A DNA stretch of 64,000 nt from JBGPQJ01 sp963829485 (GCA_963829485.1 CAWHIK010000002.1:62001-126000); one strand, 5' to 3'. Shown: positions 9,091-17,859, numbered from the stretch's first letter. Notes: generated by a model from the sequence alone, not told the origin. Made by a program: numbers and translations.

Positions 9091-10257
9091 GTGTCAAACC
9101 TCACCCCCAAACCCGAACACAAATTTACCTTCGGTCTGTGGACCGTTGGATCGCGAGGCGCTGATCCGTTCGGTTCTGCGGTGCGCGAACAGAAGACACC
9201 TGCCGAACTCGTTCACCTGCTCGGGGAGGTCGGCGCGTATGGAGTGAATTTCCATGACAACGACCTGATTCCCATCGACGCCACACCGGCCGAGGCGGAG
9301 GCCATCAAAAAGGAGTTTCGCAAGGCACTCGCCGACACGGGACTCGTCGTCCCCATGGCGACCACCAACCTGTTCAGCGATCCGGTCTTCAAGGACGGCG
9401 CCTTCACCAGCAACGATCCAAAAGTCCGCGCGTATGCCCTGCAAAAGACGATGAACGCCATCGACCTGGGGGTGGAGTTCGGCGCGAAGATCTACGTCTT
9501 CTGGGGCGGTCGCGAAGGCACCGAAACGGATTCAAGCAAGAGTGCGGTCGAGTCCATCAAACGCAGCCGCGACGCGATGAATTTCGTGTGTCGACTATGC
9601 ATTGGACAAGAAATACGATCTGAAATTCGCACTCGAAGCCAAGCCGAACGAACCTCGCGGCGATATCTACAACCCCACCACCGGTCACATGCTGGCCTTT
9701 ATCGCGACGCTGGACCACCCGGAAATGGTCGGCGTCAACCCGGAAGTGGCGCACGAACACATGGCCGGCATCAACTTCATGCACGGCGTCGCCCAGGCCT
9801 GGGAGGCGGGCAAGCTCTTCCACATCGACCTGAACGACCAGTACCCGGGGCGTTATGACCAGGACCTGCGCTTTGGCTCCCGCGACTTGAAGGCGCCTTC
9901 TACCTGGTGAAGTTCCTTGAAGACGTCGGCTATAACGGCTCGCGCCACTTCGACGCTCACGCCTACCGCACGGAGGATTACGAGGGTGTCAAGGATTTTG
10001 CCCGCGGCTGTATGCGGACGTATCTCATCCTGAAGGAAAAGGCTGCCCAGTTCAACGCGGACAAGGAAGTGCAGGCTCTGCTGACGGAGATCAATGCCGA
10101 CGATGGAAAGATGGCACAGTATTTCGGCAATTATTCAGCCGAAAAAGCCAAAGCGCTCAAAGCCCAGTCTTTCGACCGGGCTGCCATCTCCAAGCGCGGA
10201 TTGAAGTACGAGCGCCTCGATCAACTGACGATCGATATCCTGACGGGCACACGGTAG
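9091..10257 (+). CDS. xylA: Xylose isomerase, class I (two frameshifts)
   Basis: The reconstructed protein is about 388 residues, matching the short actinobacterial class of xylose isomerase, which converts D-xylose to D-xylulose in the cytoplasm. Recognisable parts are FTFGLWTVGSRGADPFG at the start, GVNFHDNDLIP with the catalytic His, YVFWGGREG, LEAKPNEPRGD with metal-binding Glu, FHIDLNDQ and HFDAHAYR. Two breaks interrupt the frame. One surplus base at 9590-9592 separates MNFVC from DYALDKKYD. One missing G in the run at 9892-9893 separates SRDLK from GAFYLVKFLE. Both look like sequencing errors because the sequence on either side is well conserved. Confidence 0.9.
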
Positions 10258-10283
10258 GAAATCCCGCAGCGGCGGTCGCGCGC

Positions 10284-12308
10284 ATGACCATCAACTTCCA
10301 ATCCCTGCATGCCCCGCGCGGAGCCAACGGTCATTTTGCTCTCGGCTTGTTCGGTGGCGGCGGCTTCGCCCACGAATCCGATCGCGCGGCATCCAACGAT
10401 GTCTTCATCGGTTGGAAATGCGGCAACCAGATCGCCTGCCTGCCTTTTTTCCGCAGCGCCCAATCCGCGGAACTGGCAGGCTTTGTCGGCGAACAGGTAA
10501 AGCCTTCCCAGCTCACCATCAGCGTCTTCAACAAATCGCAAATCGAGCGTAATTTCTGCTGGGCGAGCGACACCTGGAGAACGCCGCGACTCTCTTTTTC
10601 ACTCGCAACTCCTGTCAGTGGGATTACTGCACCTCCCCCCGAGGGAGGTCTGCAACAGTTCAGGGATTCCATCCTGCCTGCAATCCCGGCACGGTTGACT
10701 CTCGATAACCGCGGCAGCCGCGAACCCCTGCAAGGATTCTTTGCGGTCAATGGCCTGCGCGGACTGCAACGCCTCGAAGGTGAATTAACCGGCTGGCAGA
10801 CCATCCAGGGATACGGATTCGCCTGCCGCCCCTCTCCCAACGTCCGCGCGGTCTCACACTGGGACCTGCCAAGCCTGTTCACACCGCCCCACCCCATGCC
10901 ATTTCCACTGACCGGCATGGGCGTCCTGCTCGTCGACGTTCCTGCGGGCGAAATCGTCACACTCGACTTTATCCTCGGTTGGTATCGCAGCGGCATCGTC
11001 ACGGCAGGGGAGCAAAAACTCTCGTACGCTTACACTCATCATTATTCCAGCCTGCCCGATGTCCTGAACCATGCCCTCAACCTTGTTCCGTTGATGTGGG
11101 GCGAAACCGAGCCCTACGATCGGCAGCTGCTCGATAGCGGATTAACTCCGGACCGCCAATTCATCCTCGCTCAATCCACCCGAAGCTATTGGGCAAGTAC
11201 CCTGTTGTTTACTGCTCCTCATTTTTCCGGTCATGCGGAAAGCCTGCGATACGCAGTCAACGAAGGCTCGTTCCTCATGCTCAATACACTCGACCTCGCC
11301 GTTGACCATCTCTTCTACGAACTCGACTTCCAGCCCTGGGTTGTCCGGAACATCCTCGACCACTTTGCTGATGAGTACTCCTATACGGACCAGTGCGGCG
11401 TTTCGTTCACTCACGACCAGGGTGCTTACAACACCTTTTCGCCGCGCGGATGCTCGAGTTACGAAGTCAGCGGGCAGGAGGGCTGCTACGCTTACATGAC
11501 CCAGGAACAGCTGATGAACTGGATACTGTGTGCGGGACTTTACACCCACTCGATGGATGCCCGCGACTGGGCCGAATCCCGCCGCGACTTGGTTGCCCGC
11601 TGTTTCGACTCCATGCTTCAGCGCGACCACTCGGATTCCGCCTTCCGTGACGGGATCATGGATGTCGACTCGTCCCGCGCGGGTGATGCCAGTGAGATCA
11701 CCACTTACGATTCTCTCGATCCATCCCTGGGGCGGGCTCGTCGCAACCTCTATCTCGCCGTAAAGGGCTATGCCACCTATCTCTCCCTCGCATGGATGTT
11801 TGATTATCTGACCGACACGAAGAATGCACTTGCCGCGCAGGAGGCTGCCAAAAGGGCTGCCCGAACTTTAGTGATCGCATTTGATGAAAGCCTGGGTTTC
11901 ATTCCCGCTCTGCTGGATGGTATCGACCACTCACCCACCCTCCCGGCTGTGGAGGGATTGATCTACCCGTTCCGGATGGGAATCCCGTTCGATGTAGAAC
12001 TAACCCGCTGCCTGCGCACCCACCTCGAAACGATTCTCCGCCCGGGCATTTGTCTCTTCGAAGACGGAGGCTGGAAGCTCTCCGCGCATAGCAACAATTC
12101 ATGGATGAGCAAGATCTTCCTTGCGCAGCATATTGCTGAAAAGGTGCTCGGTATCCCCTTCGATTCCCGTGCCGACAAAGCCCACGCCGATTGGTGGCGC
12201 ATCGGCTGCCCGTCAAACCCCGGCATCGACCAGGTTTTTTCAGGGACCACGCCGGAAAGAAATTTCTTTTACCCCCGTGCCATCACCAGTTATCTCTGGA
12301 TGAAATAA
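10284..12308 (+). CDS. Glycoside hydrolase family 52 beta-xylosidase
   Basis: A 674-residue protein that matches GH52 from end to end as I know it from Geobacillus. The start FQSLHAPRGANGHFALGLFG parallels the family N-terminus, and AVNEGSFLMLNTLDLAVDHLF holds the nucleophile Glu. FTHDQGAYNTFSPRGCSSYE and YMTQEQLMNWILCAGLY follow, then GIMDVDSSRAGDASEITTYD with the catalytic Asp. Near the end come GICLFEDGGWKLSAHSNNSWMSK and a final FYPRAITSYLWMK. It removes xylose from the non-reducing ends of xylo-oligosaccharides. No signal peptide is present, so it is cytoplasmic. It starts 26 bases after xylA and precedes xylB by 19 bases. Confidence 0.88.
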   Translation: MTINFQSLHAPRGANGHFALGLFGGGGFAHESDRAASNDVFIGWKCGNQIACLPFFRSAQSAELAGFVGEQVKPSQLTISVFNKSQIERNFCWASDTWRTPRLSFSLATPVSGITAPPPEGGLQQFRDSILPAIPARLTLDNRGSREPLQGFFAVNGLRGLQRLEGELTGWQTIQGYGFACRPSPNVRAVSHWDLPSLFTPPHPMPFPLTGMGVLLVDVPAGEIVTLDFILGWYRSGIVTAGEQKLSYAYTHHYSSLPDVLNHALNLVPLMWGETEPYDRQLLDSGLTPDRQFILAQSTRSYWASTLLFTAPHFSGHAESLRYAVNEGSFLMLNTLDLAVDHLFYELDFQPWVVRNILDHFADEYSYTDQCGVSFTHDQGAYNTFSPRGCSSYEVSGQEGCYAYMTQEQLMNWILCAGLYTHSMDARDWAESRRDLVARCFDSMLQRDHSDSAFRDGIMDVDSSRAGDASEITTYDSLDPSLGRARRNLYLAVKGYATYLSLAWMFDYLTDTKNALAAQEAAKRAARTLVIAFDESLGFIPALLDGIDHSPTLPAVEGLIYPFRMGIPFDVELTRCLRTHLETILRPGICLFEDGGWKLSAHSNNSWMSKIFLAQHIAEKVLGIPFDSRADKAHADWWRIGCPSNPGIDQVFSGTTPERNFFYPRAITSYLWMK

Positions 12309-12327
12309 TACAAAAAAAGGATTTCCC

Positions 12328-13821
12328 ATGTTTTTTCTCGGCATCGATGTATCCACAACTGCTACCAAAGCCCTGCTCATCAACGAACAGGGTGACGTCC
12401 TCGCTACGGCTTCCACCGAATACCCTTTCGAAACGCCGCATCCTTTGTGGAGCGAACAGCACCCGGACCTGTGGTGGGATGGCGCACAGAAATCCATTCG
12501 CACGGTGATCCAACAATCCGGTGTTGACCCGGCTCAGATTGGCGGTGTCGGGCTGACCGGCCAGATGCACGGGCTGGTGCTGTTGGACAAGGACGGTAAA
12601 GTCCTCCGCCCTTCCATTTTATGGAACGACCAGCGTACACAGAACCAGTGTGACGAGATCCATCAAAAGATCGGCAGGGACAAATTCATCCAGATCACCG
12701 GCAATGTGGCACTGACCGGTTTCACTGCGCCTAAAATTCTATGGGTCAAGGAAAACGAGCCGGAAGTGTATTCCAGGGCGGCGCATGTGCTTCTACCCAA
12801 GGATTTCGTGCGTTACAAGCTGACGGGTGAATATGCCATGGATAAAGCCGACGGAGCCGGCACGGTACTGATGGATCTGCATAAGCGTGACTGGTCCAGT
12901 GAAGTGCTGTCAGCCCTTGAGATTCCGCGCTCATGGATGCCCCCGCTCTTCGAAGGACCTCAAGTCACAGGCACTGTGTCCGCTGCGGCCGCATCCGCTA
13001 CCGGGCTAAAAACGGGGACGCCCGTCATGGCGGGAGGCGGCGACCAGGCTGCACAGGCAGTGGGCGTGGGGGCTGTGAAAGAAGGGGTTGTCGCATTGAC
13101 GTTGGGCACCAGCGGCGTGGTATTCGCAACAACAGGCGGTGCATTTATCGAACCCGAAGGACGCCTGCACGCCTTCTGTCATTCGGTCCCGGATCGGTGG
13201 CACCTGATGGGTGTGATGCTTTCGGCGGCAGGCAGCCTGCGCTGGTACCGGGACACTTTCGCACCCGGCATGAAGTATGACGACCTTCTGGTGCCTGTCG
13301 AAGCAATTCCCGCCGGCTCCGATGGTCTGCTCTTCCTGCCCTATCTCACCGGTGAGCGGACTCCTCACCCCGACCCGCTCGCACGCGGCGCTTTCGTCGG
13401 TCTGACAGTCCGTCACGGCATGGCGCACTGCACCCGCGCAGTTTTGGAGGGCGTTGCTTTTGGGCTGAAGGATTCGTTCGAGCTGATGAAGTCCGCCGGC
13501 CTGGCAAGGATCGAACAGGTTCGCGTTTCGGGTGGCGGGGCACGCTCTGCCCTGTGGCGTCAGGTCCTGGCAGACGTCTTCGACGCGGAGCTGGTCACCG
13601 TCAACACGACTGAAGGCGCGGCGTATGGTGCGGCACTGCTTGCAGGCGTTGGCGCAGGACGATGGGCAGATGTCGAATCCGCCTGCGATGCAGCGATCCT
13701 AGTTACCGGGTCGGCATCCCCGGCATCGCAGCAAGTCGAGGTGTATCGCAAGGTCTATGAGCTTTACCGGGATTTGTATCCGGCGCTGAGGACAAGCTTC
13801 AACAAAATAGGCAGCCTGTGA
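12328..13821 (+). CDS. xylB: Xylulokinase
   Basis: A 497-residue FGGY kinase of the usual XylB length, which phosphorylates D-xylulose to xylulose 5-phosphate. The first ATP-binding motif IDVSTTATKALL is at residues 6-17, the substrate-site GLTGQMHGLVLLD near 75 and ILWNDQRT with the catalytic-region Asp near 100. The second nucleotide motif GGGDQAAQAVGVG lies around 233, and VSGGGARSALWRQVLADVF around 395. The adjacent xylA and two xylosidase genes confirm the substrate. The stop codon at 13819-13821 directly touches the TnpB element on the other strand. Confidence 0.94.
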   Translation: MFFLGIDVSTTATKALLINEQGDVLATASTEYPFETPHPLWSEQHPDLWWDGAQKSIRTVIQQSGVDPAQIGGVGLTGQMHGLVLLDKDGKVLRPSILWNDQRTQNQCDEIHQKIGRDKFIQITGNVALTGFTAPKILWVKENEPEVYSRAAHVLLPKDFVRYKLTGEYAMDKADGAGTVLMDLHKRDWSSEVLSALEIPRSWMPPLFEGPQVTGTVSAAAASATGLKTGTPVMAGGGDQAAQAVGVGAVKEGVVALTLGTSGVVFATTGGAFIEPEGRLHAFCHSVPDRWHLMGVMLSAAGSLRWYRDTFAPGMKYDDLLVPVEAIPAGSDGLLFLPYLTGERTPHPDPLARGAFVGLTVRHGMAHCTRAVLEGVAFGLKDSFELMKSAGLARIEQVRVSGGGARSALWRQVLADVFDAELVTVNTTEGAAYGAALLAGVGAGRWADVESACDAAILVTGSASPASQQVEVYRKVYELYRDLYPALRTSFNKIGSL

Positions 13822-14964
13822 CTACTCCCCACGCATCAATGCGGGGGCTTCCAGGGCATAGCCCAGAGACTTCAGCCCAAGTCTCAAAATATTATGGGAT
13901 GCGTTTTCGTCCCGATCCATGACGAGACCACACACAGGACATTGATGCACCCGGACGGACAAAGACTTCTCAACCATCGTTCCACAGCAAGAGCACATCC
14001 TGGATGTGTTGCGTGGATCAACCGATACGACACGACGACCAGCGTTCTCAGCTTTGTACGTGGTGTACGTTATCAGTTGGTTCCAGGCTGCATCCGCGAT
14101 GCTTTTTGCCAAACAATGGTTTTGAAGCATGTTCCTGACGTGCAATTTTTCAAATGCGATCATGCCGAAACTGCCTACCCATTCCCGGCTAACCTTATGG
14201 GCAAAGTCTTTGCGCCTGTTGGCAATGCGCTGGTGGACATGCTGAACTGCCTTGCGCCGTTTTGCTCGTTCGGGTGTTCCTTTTTCAGCCTTCGAGAGAA
14301 GACGCTGCACCTTCGCCAGCTCTTTCTCATCATGACGAAAGAAGCGTGGATTTTCAATCTTCATCCCATTGGAGAGCGTGGCAAAACTTTCAAGTCCTAC
14401 GTCCACCCCGACTGCCACTTCATTGTAGGGCAGGGGTTCGGGATCCACTTCACAGGCGAAGCAGGCATACCAATTGCCCACAGCATCCCTCTGAACGGTG
14501 AGTGTCTTGACCCTGCCCTCGATGGGACGATGCAGGACGATCCTCACTGCGCCAATTTTGGAAATGAGCAGACCCTTGCCCGCAGGGAGCAATTCGAAAC
14601 CAGACTGCTTGAAAGTGAAGCTCGCGTACCGACCGTATCCCCGAAAACGCGGGTAGCCTGGCTTTTCGCCTGCCTTCACTCTGCGAAAGAAAGCCTTGAA
14701 AGCCAGATCCACTCGCTCCTGAACATTCTGCAAAACCTGGGAATGGACACTCACCAATTCGGGATGTTCAGCCTTCCAGAACGGGAGCCGTTTATTCGTG
14801 TCGTACAGCGAAAGGGTTTTCTTTTCCTGCTCCCAGGTGTTTTTGCGAGTGGCCAGCGTCTCATTGAATACCCAACGACAAAGGTCCAGCGTCCGATTGA
14901 GTTTAGTTCGTTGGCTCTTGGAAGGCTTGAGGCGATACTTGAAAGTTTTCACCGCATAGCTCAT
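13822..14964 (-). CDS. tnpB: RNA-guided endonuclease TnpB
   Basis: From the ATG at 14964 (MSYAVKTFKYRLKPS) the protein has 380 residues; a longer frame upstream lies inside the left-end hairpin region and is less likely coding. The N-terminal helix-turn-helix/oligonucleotide-binding part holds LDLCRWVFNETLATRK. The split RuvC nuclease shows its first Asp in VGVDVGLESFATL, the Glu in IAFEKLHVRNM and the last Asp in DRDENASHNI. A zinc ribbon with CSCCG and CPVCG sits between the last two. All catalytic residues are present, so it looks active. TnpB cleaves DNA guided by an RNA made from the right end of its own element; that RNA would here overlap the 3' end of this gene and run on into antisense xylB. 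Confidence 0.93.
   Translation of the reverse strand: MSYAVKTFKYRLKPSKSQRTKLNRTLDLCRWVFNETLATRKNTWEQEKKTLSLYDTNKRLPFWKAEHPELVSVHSQVLQNVQERVDLAFKAFFRRVKAGEKPGYPRFRGYGRYASFTFKQSGFELLPAGKGLLISKIGAVRIVLHRPIEGRVKTLTVQRDAVGNWYACFACEVDPEPLPYNEVAVGVDVGLESFATLSNGMKIENPRFFRHDEKELAKVQRLLSKAEKGTPERAKRRKAVQHVHQRIANRRKDFAHKVSREWVGSFGMIAFEKLHVRNMLQNHCLAKSIADAAWNQLITYTTYKAENAGRRVVSVDPRNTSRMCSCCGTMVEKSLSVRVHQCPVCGLVMDRDENASHNILRLGLKSLGYALEAPALMRGE
13827..13847 (-). other. Right-end hairpin of the TnpB element
   Basis: CCCC-A-CGCA, a TCAA loop, TGCG and GGGG form an imperfect stem overlapping the last codons of tnpB. In related elements this end encodes the scaffold of the guide RNA, with the guide copied from DNA just outside the element. 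Confidence 0.55.
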
Positions 14965-15018
14965 GTGTTCTATTTTACAACGATGTCCTAGCTTCTTGCA
15001 AGGATGTGCGCCTTGTAT

Positions 15019-15039
15019 CCCCACTGCTTAAGCAGGGGG
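15019..15039 (-). other. Left-end hairpin of the TnpB element
   Basis: CCCC-A followed by the palindrome CTGCTTAAGCAG and GGGG forms a stem upstream of the tnpB start. It shares the flanking CCCCAC and GGGGGCTT with the right-end hairpin, which identifies the pair as element ends. Confidence 0.55.
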
Positions 15040-15070
15040 CTTTTCGGCACTGTTTCGGTAAATTCATTTC

Positions 15071-15105
15071 GGAATTATCATAGAAGGTGCACCATCGATA
15101 ATTCC
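15071..15105 (+). promoter_or_regulatory. Nested inverted repeat upstream of threonine aldolase
   Basis: GGAATTATC at 15071-15079 is repeated inverted as GATAATTCC at 15097-15105, and the self-complementary GGTGCACC lies between them at 15086-15093. It ends just before the ribosome-binding site. It could be a regulator operator or an RNA hairpin in the leader. Confidence 0.4.
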
Positions 15106-15122
15106 ATCAAAGGATCTTGATC

Positions 15123-16160
15123 ATGCAAATCATCGACCTTCGTTCTGACACCGTCACCCACCCGACACCTGAGATGCGCGAAGCAATGTCTAAAGCTCCT
15201 GTCGGAGATGATGTTTTTGGGGATGATCCGACCATTAATCAGCTTCAGGAGCTTGCCGCTGAAAAAGTGGGCAAGCAGGCCGGGCTGTTCGTCACTTCCG
15301 GTACGATGGGTAACCTAACGGCCATCCTCTCCCACTGCACCCGCGGGGATGAGGTGATTATGGGGAAACAATCGCACACCTTCCTCTTTGAGGGAGGCGG
15401 GATTTCTACGCTGGGCGGCATCCACTCCTCCCAGATCAACGAGAATGCCGATGGCTCACTTCCCCTCGATGAGGTCGAATCCAACCTCCGGGATGCGGAG
15501 GACGATCACCAGCCGGTCTCGCGCCTGATCGAGATCGAGAACACCCACAATCGCTGCGGCGGCACGTGGCAGTCCCCGGAATATCTGCAAAAACTGGGAG
15601 ACTTCGCCCATGCTCGCGGGTTGGTGGTCCACATGGATGGAGCGCGCCTCTTCAACGCTGCCGCAGCGCAGAAACTGGAAGCGAGGCAGCTGACCGCTCC
15701 TGTTGATTCGGTCACATTTTGTCTCTCCAAGGGGCTGTGCGCTCCGGTCGGGTCGGTCCTGTGCGGGTCGAGTGAGTTCATTGCGAAAGCCAGGAAAATT
15801 CGCAAGCATCTTGGCGGAGGGATGCGTCAGGGTGGCATTATCGCCGCGGCGGGAATCGTCGCGCTGAACAAAATGGTCGACCGTCTGGGCGAGGACCACG
15901 CCCGTGCCCGGACCCTGGCTGAGGGCTTGGGCAGCCTCCCCCAAATAATGCTGGATGGAATGCCCGCCACAAACATGGTTTTCTTCTCGTTGTCTGATTC
16001 AGTAGGTTTGACCGTTGAGCAGATCGAGCAAAAAATGAAAGAGCATGGCATCCTCGTCCACTCCACAGGTCCACGCCGTTTTCGCCTGGTTACGCATTAC
16101 TGGATCGACGATTCGGCAGTGGAGAAAACGGTGGAAGCTTTCAAGGCTGAGCTTAAGTGA
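15123..16160 (+). CDS. ltaE: Low-specificity L-threonine/allo-threonine aldolase
   Basis: A 345-residue PLP enzyme that splits L-threonine or L-allo-threonine into glycine and acetaldehyde. The start IIDLRSDTVTHPTPEMREAM and GDDVFGDDPT are hallmarks. FVTSGTMGNLTAI binds the phosphate of PLP, HMDGARLFNAA supplies the Asp that holds the pyridine nitrogen, and the Schiff-base Lys is in TFCLSKGLCAPVGSVLCG. I chose the ATG at 15123 over the TTG at 15117 because the AAAGGA site at 15109-15114 is properly spaced only from the ATG. It is a stand-alone gene between a mobile element and a transporter. Confidence 0.93.
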   Translation: MQIIDLRSDTVTHPTPEMREAMSKAPVGDDVFGDDPTINQLQELAAEKVGKQAGLFVTSGTMGNLTAILSHCTRGDEVIMGKQSHTFLFEGGGISTLGGIHSSQINENADGSLPLDEVESNLRDAEDDHQPVSRLIEIENTHNRCGGTWQSPEYLQKLGDFAHARGLVVHMDGARLFNAAAAQKLEARQLTAPVDSVTFCLSKGLCAPVGSVLCGSSEFIAKARKIRKHLGGGMRQGGIIAAAGIVALNKMVDRLGEDHARARTLAEGLGSLPQIMLDGMPATNMVFFSLSDSVGLTVEQIEQKMKEHGILVHSTGPRRFRLVTHYWIDDSAVEKTVEAFKAELK

Positions 16161-16408
16161 AATTGCGGCTGAATATTAGAAGTATTGAATCCAGTGCCCG
16201 CGCGGGCTAATAGTGAGAGATAACCATCCACACCCCGGGTATTTGCCTCATCGATGACAGCGGCTTAAAGCTCTTCGCCTAAAGTAACAACTCGTGGGTG
16301 AGTTTATTTTCCCCAAAAAGCAGAATTTACGCCTAAAACTGCACTTTAAACAATTCTTCTCGATTCCAGTGCAACAAGGGTGAGAAGAGACAAAAATACT
16401 CCAATTTC

Positions 16409-16439
16409 TTGGCAGTAATGCCACCTCTTATAGTACAAT
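16409..16439 (+). promoter_or_regulatory. Possible promoter of the chvE operon
   Basis: A TTGGCA at 16409-16414 and a TACAAT at 16434-16439 (19 bp apart), with an overlapping TATAGT at 16429-16434, lie at the expected distance upstream of the leader motif. Spacing is not ideal, so this is tentative. The rest of the 16161-16537 gap shows nothing else I can name. Confidence 0.3.
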
Positions 16440-16537
16440 CGGGTCTCACGCCACCAACACTTGGTATTCGTGAAAAATCAGAAATAGGTATTAATCCAGT
16501 TCTCCCATAATTACGATATGCTGGAGAAGGTATTCAT

Positions 16538-16707
16538 AAGGAGGTGATGCGAAAGGATCATAATAAGAAGGAAGCGCACCCCGGCACATTGGCGTCTGAG
16601 GTGCATGTCCCAGGTAAGACTGTTCCATCACAGCTTCACAGTTGCTCTGAATTGCTTTTTCAATACGCCAACACATCAAAGTATCACTACTCTATTAGGA
16701 GAAGAAA
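16538..16707 (+). promoter_or_regulatory. Conserved 5' leader (candidate structured RNA), copy 1
   Basis: This untranslated region before chvE shares ordered blocks with the leader at 27285-27458. It has a full anti-16S sequence AAGGAGGTGA (16538-16547), AAGAAGGAAGCGCAC (16565-16579), 8 variable bases, and ATTGGCGTCTGAGGTG (16588-16603). About 70 bases further on ACGCCAA (16665-16671) complements TTGGCGT (16589-16595). GCACC (16576-16580) can pair with GGTGC (16600-16604), which puts TTGGCGT in a loop; pairing with ACGCCAA would then make a pseudoknot 37 bases before the ATG. This is the architecture of a riboswitch-like element. No known Rfam class is recognised by eye. Confidence 0.6.
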
Positions 16708-17847
16708 ATGTCTAAGAAAGTTCTTTACAACCTGCTGGCTGTTTTAATGTTAGCCTCTCTCGTTCTCGCTGCCTGCGGCACCCCCGCTGCGACCGAAGCC
16801 CCCGCTGCTGACGCGACCGAAGCCCCTGCAGCCCCTGCAGAAAAGTTGTTAGTTGGTATCTCCATGCCGACCAAGAGCTCAACCCGCTGGATCTCTGATG
16901 GCGAGAGCATGGTCAAGGAATTCGAAGCCATGGGCTACGAAACCGACCTGCAATTTGCTGACAATGACATCCCCAACCAGCTGGCCCAGATCGAAAACAT
17001 GGTCACCAAGGGTGCCAAGGTTCTCGTTATTGCAGCCATCGATGGCACAACCCTTTCTGATGTTCTCCAGAAGGCAAAAGATAACGGCGCCACCGTAATT
17101 TCCTACGACCGCCTGATCACCAAGACCCCGAATGTCGATTATTACGCAACCTTCGATAACTTCGGCGTGGGCGTTATCCAAGGCACCCAGCTTCTCGAAG
17201 GCCTCGGCCTGAAACCCGGCGAAAAAGCCCCCGCTGGCGTTGGCCCCTTCAACGTTGAGCTGTTCGGTGGATCTCCCGACGACACCAACGCCTTCTACTT
17301 CTATGATGGCGCCATGTCCGTCATCCAGCCGTTCATCGACGACGGCACGATCGTCATCCAGAGTGGACAAACCGGCATGGACAAAGTCGGTACCCTGCGC
17401 TGGCTTGCCGCGACTGCCCAGGCCCGCATGGACAATCTTTTGAGCGCCTACTACACCGACAAGAAGATCGATGGCGTGCTCTCACCCTATGATGGTCTTA
17501 GCATTGGTATTCTCTCCTCCCTGAAGGGTGTTGGATACTGCACACCCGAACAGCCGTGCCCCGTTGTGACCGGCCAGGATGCAGAAGTTGCTTCCGTCAA
17601 GTCGATCCTCGCCGACGAACAGCGCTACACCGTGTTCAAGGATACTCGTGTACTGGCTGCTCAGGCGGCCAAGATGGCTGATCAAGCCCTGAAGGGTGAG
17701 ACAGTTGAGATCAATGACACCACGACCTATGACAACCTCGTCAAGGTTGTGCCTTCCTATTTGCTGATCCCGATCAGCATCTATAAAGACAACATCCAGA
17801 AAGAATTGGTAGATTCCGGCTATATCAAGGCTGAAGATCTGAAATAA
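16708..17847 (+). CDS. chvE: Sugar ABC transporter solute-binding lipoprotein, ChvE type
   Basis: A 379-residue lipoprotein. The signal peptide ends in LVLAAC (Cys at about residue 22) and is followed by an Ala/Thr/Glu/Pro-rich linker, which would anchor it on the outer face of the cytoplasmic membrane. The binding domain begins KLLVGISMPTKSSTRW and matches the ChvE/XylF family of periplasmic-binding proteins (GAKVLVIAAIDG, ISYDRLI, LSPYDGLSIGIL, VTGQDAEVASVKSI). Such proteins bind D-xylose, arabinose, galactose or glucose. The gene is preceded by AGGAG and the conserved leader, and followed by a strong hairpin and the ATPase and permease genes. Confidence 0.87.
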   Translation: MSKKVLYNLLAVLMLASLVLAACGTPAATEAPAADATEAPAAPAEKLLVGISMPTKSSTRWISDGESMVKEFEAMGYETDLQFADNDIPNQLAQIENMVTKGAKVLVIAAIDGTTLSDVLQKAKDNGATVISYDRLITKTPNVDYYATFDNFGVGVIQGTQLLEGLGLKPGEKAPAGVGPFNVELFGGSPDDTNAFYFYDGAMSVIQPFIDDGTIVIQSGQTGMDKVGTLRWLAATAQARMDNLLSAYYTDKKIDGVLSPYDGLSIGILSSLKGVGYCTPEQPCPVVTGQDAEVASVKSILADEQRYTVFKDTRVLAAQAAKMADQALKGETVEINDTTTYDNLVKVVPSYLLIPISIYKDNIQKELVDSGYIKAEDLK

Positions 17848-17859
17848 GTGTTTGACAGG

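Larger units (their letters stand above)
13822..15044 (-). mobile_element. Solo TnpB element of the IS200/IS605 group (IS1341-like)
   Basis: The element contains only a tnpB gene and is flanked by two related hairpins. The right-end hairpin (13827-13847) and left-end hairpin (15019-15039) both have the form CCCCAC, a short palindromic core, then GGGGGCTT, in the same orientation on the plus strand. Such subterminal palindromes are typical of IS200/IS605 ends. No TnpA transposase is present, so mobility would need one in trans. The outer boundaries are approximate: I could not fix the exact cleavage sites. The right end abuts the xylB stop codon. Confidence 0.75.

Noticed and set aside
9590..9893. 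Programmed frameshifting in xylose isomerase
   Set aside because: Two shifts of opposite sign in a housekeeping enzyme, with no slippery heptamer or stimulatory structure, fit sequencing error better.
13894..14991. 365-codon open frame on the plus strand
   Set aside because: It is antisense to tnpB, whose RuvC and zinc-ribbon motifs are intact.
16544..16747. Ordinary 67-residue gene before chvE
   Set aside because: It runs through the leader and overlaps the chvE start; similarity to the second leader stops after the shared RNA core.
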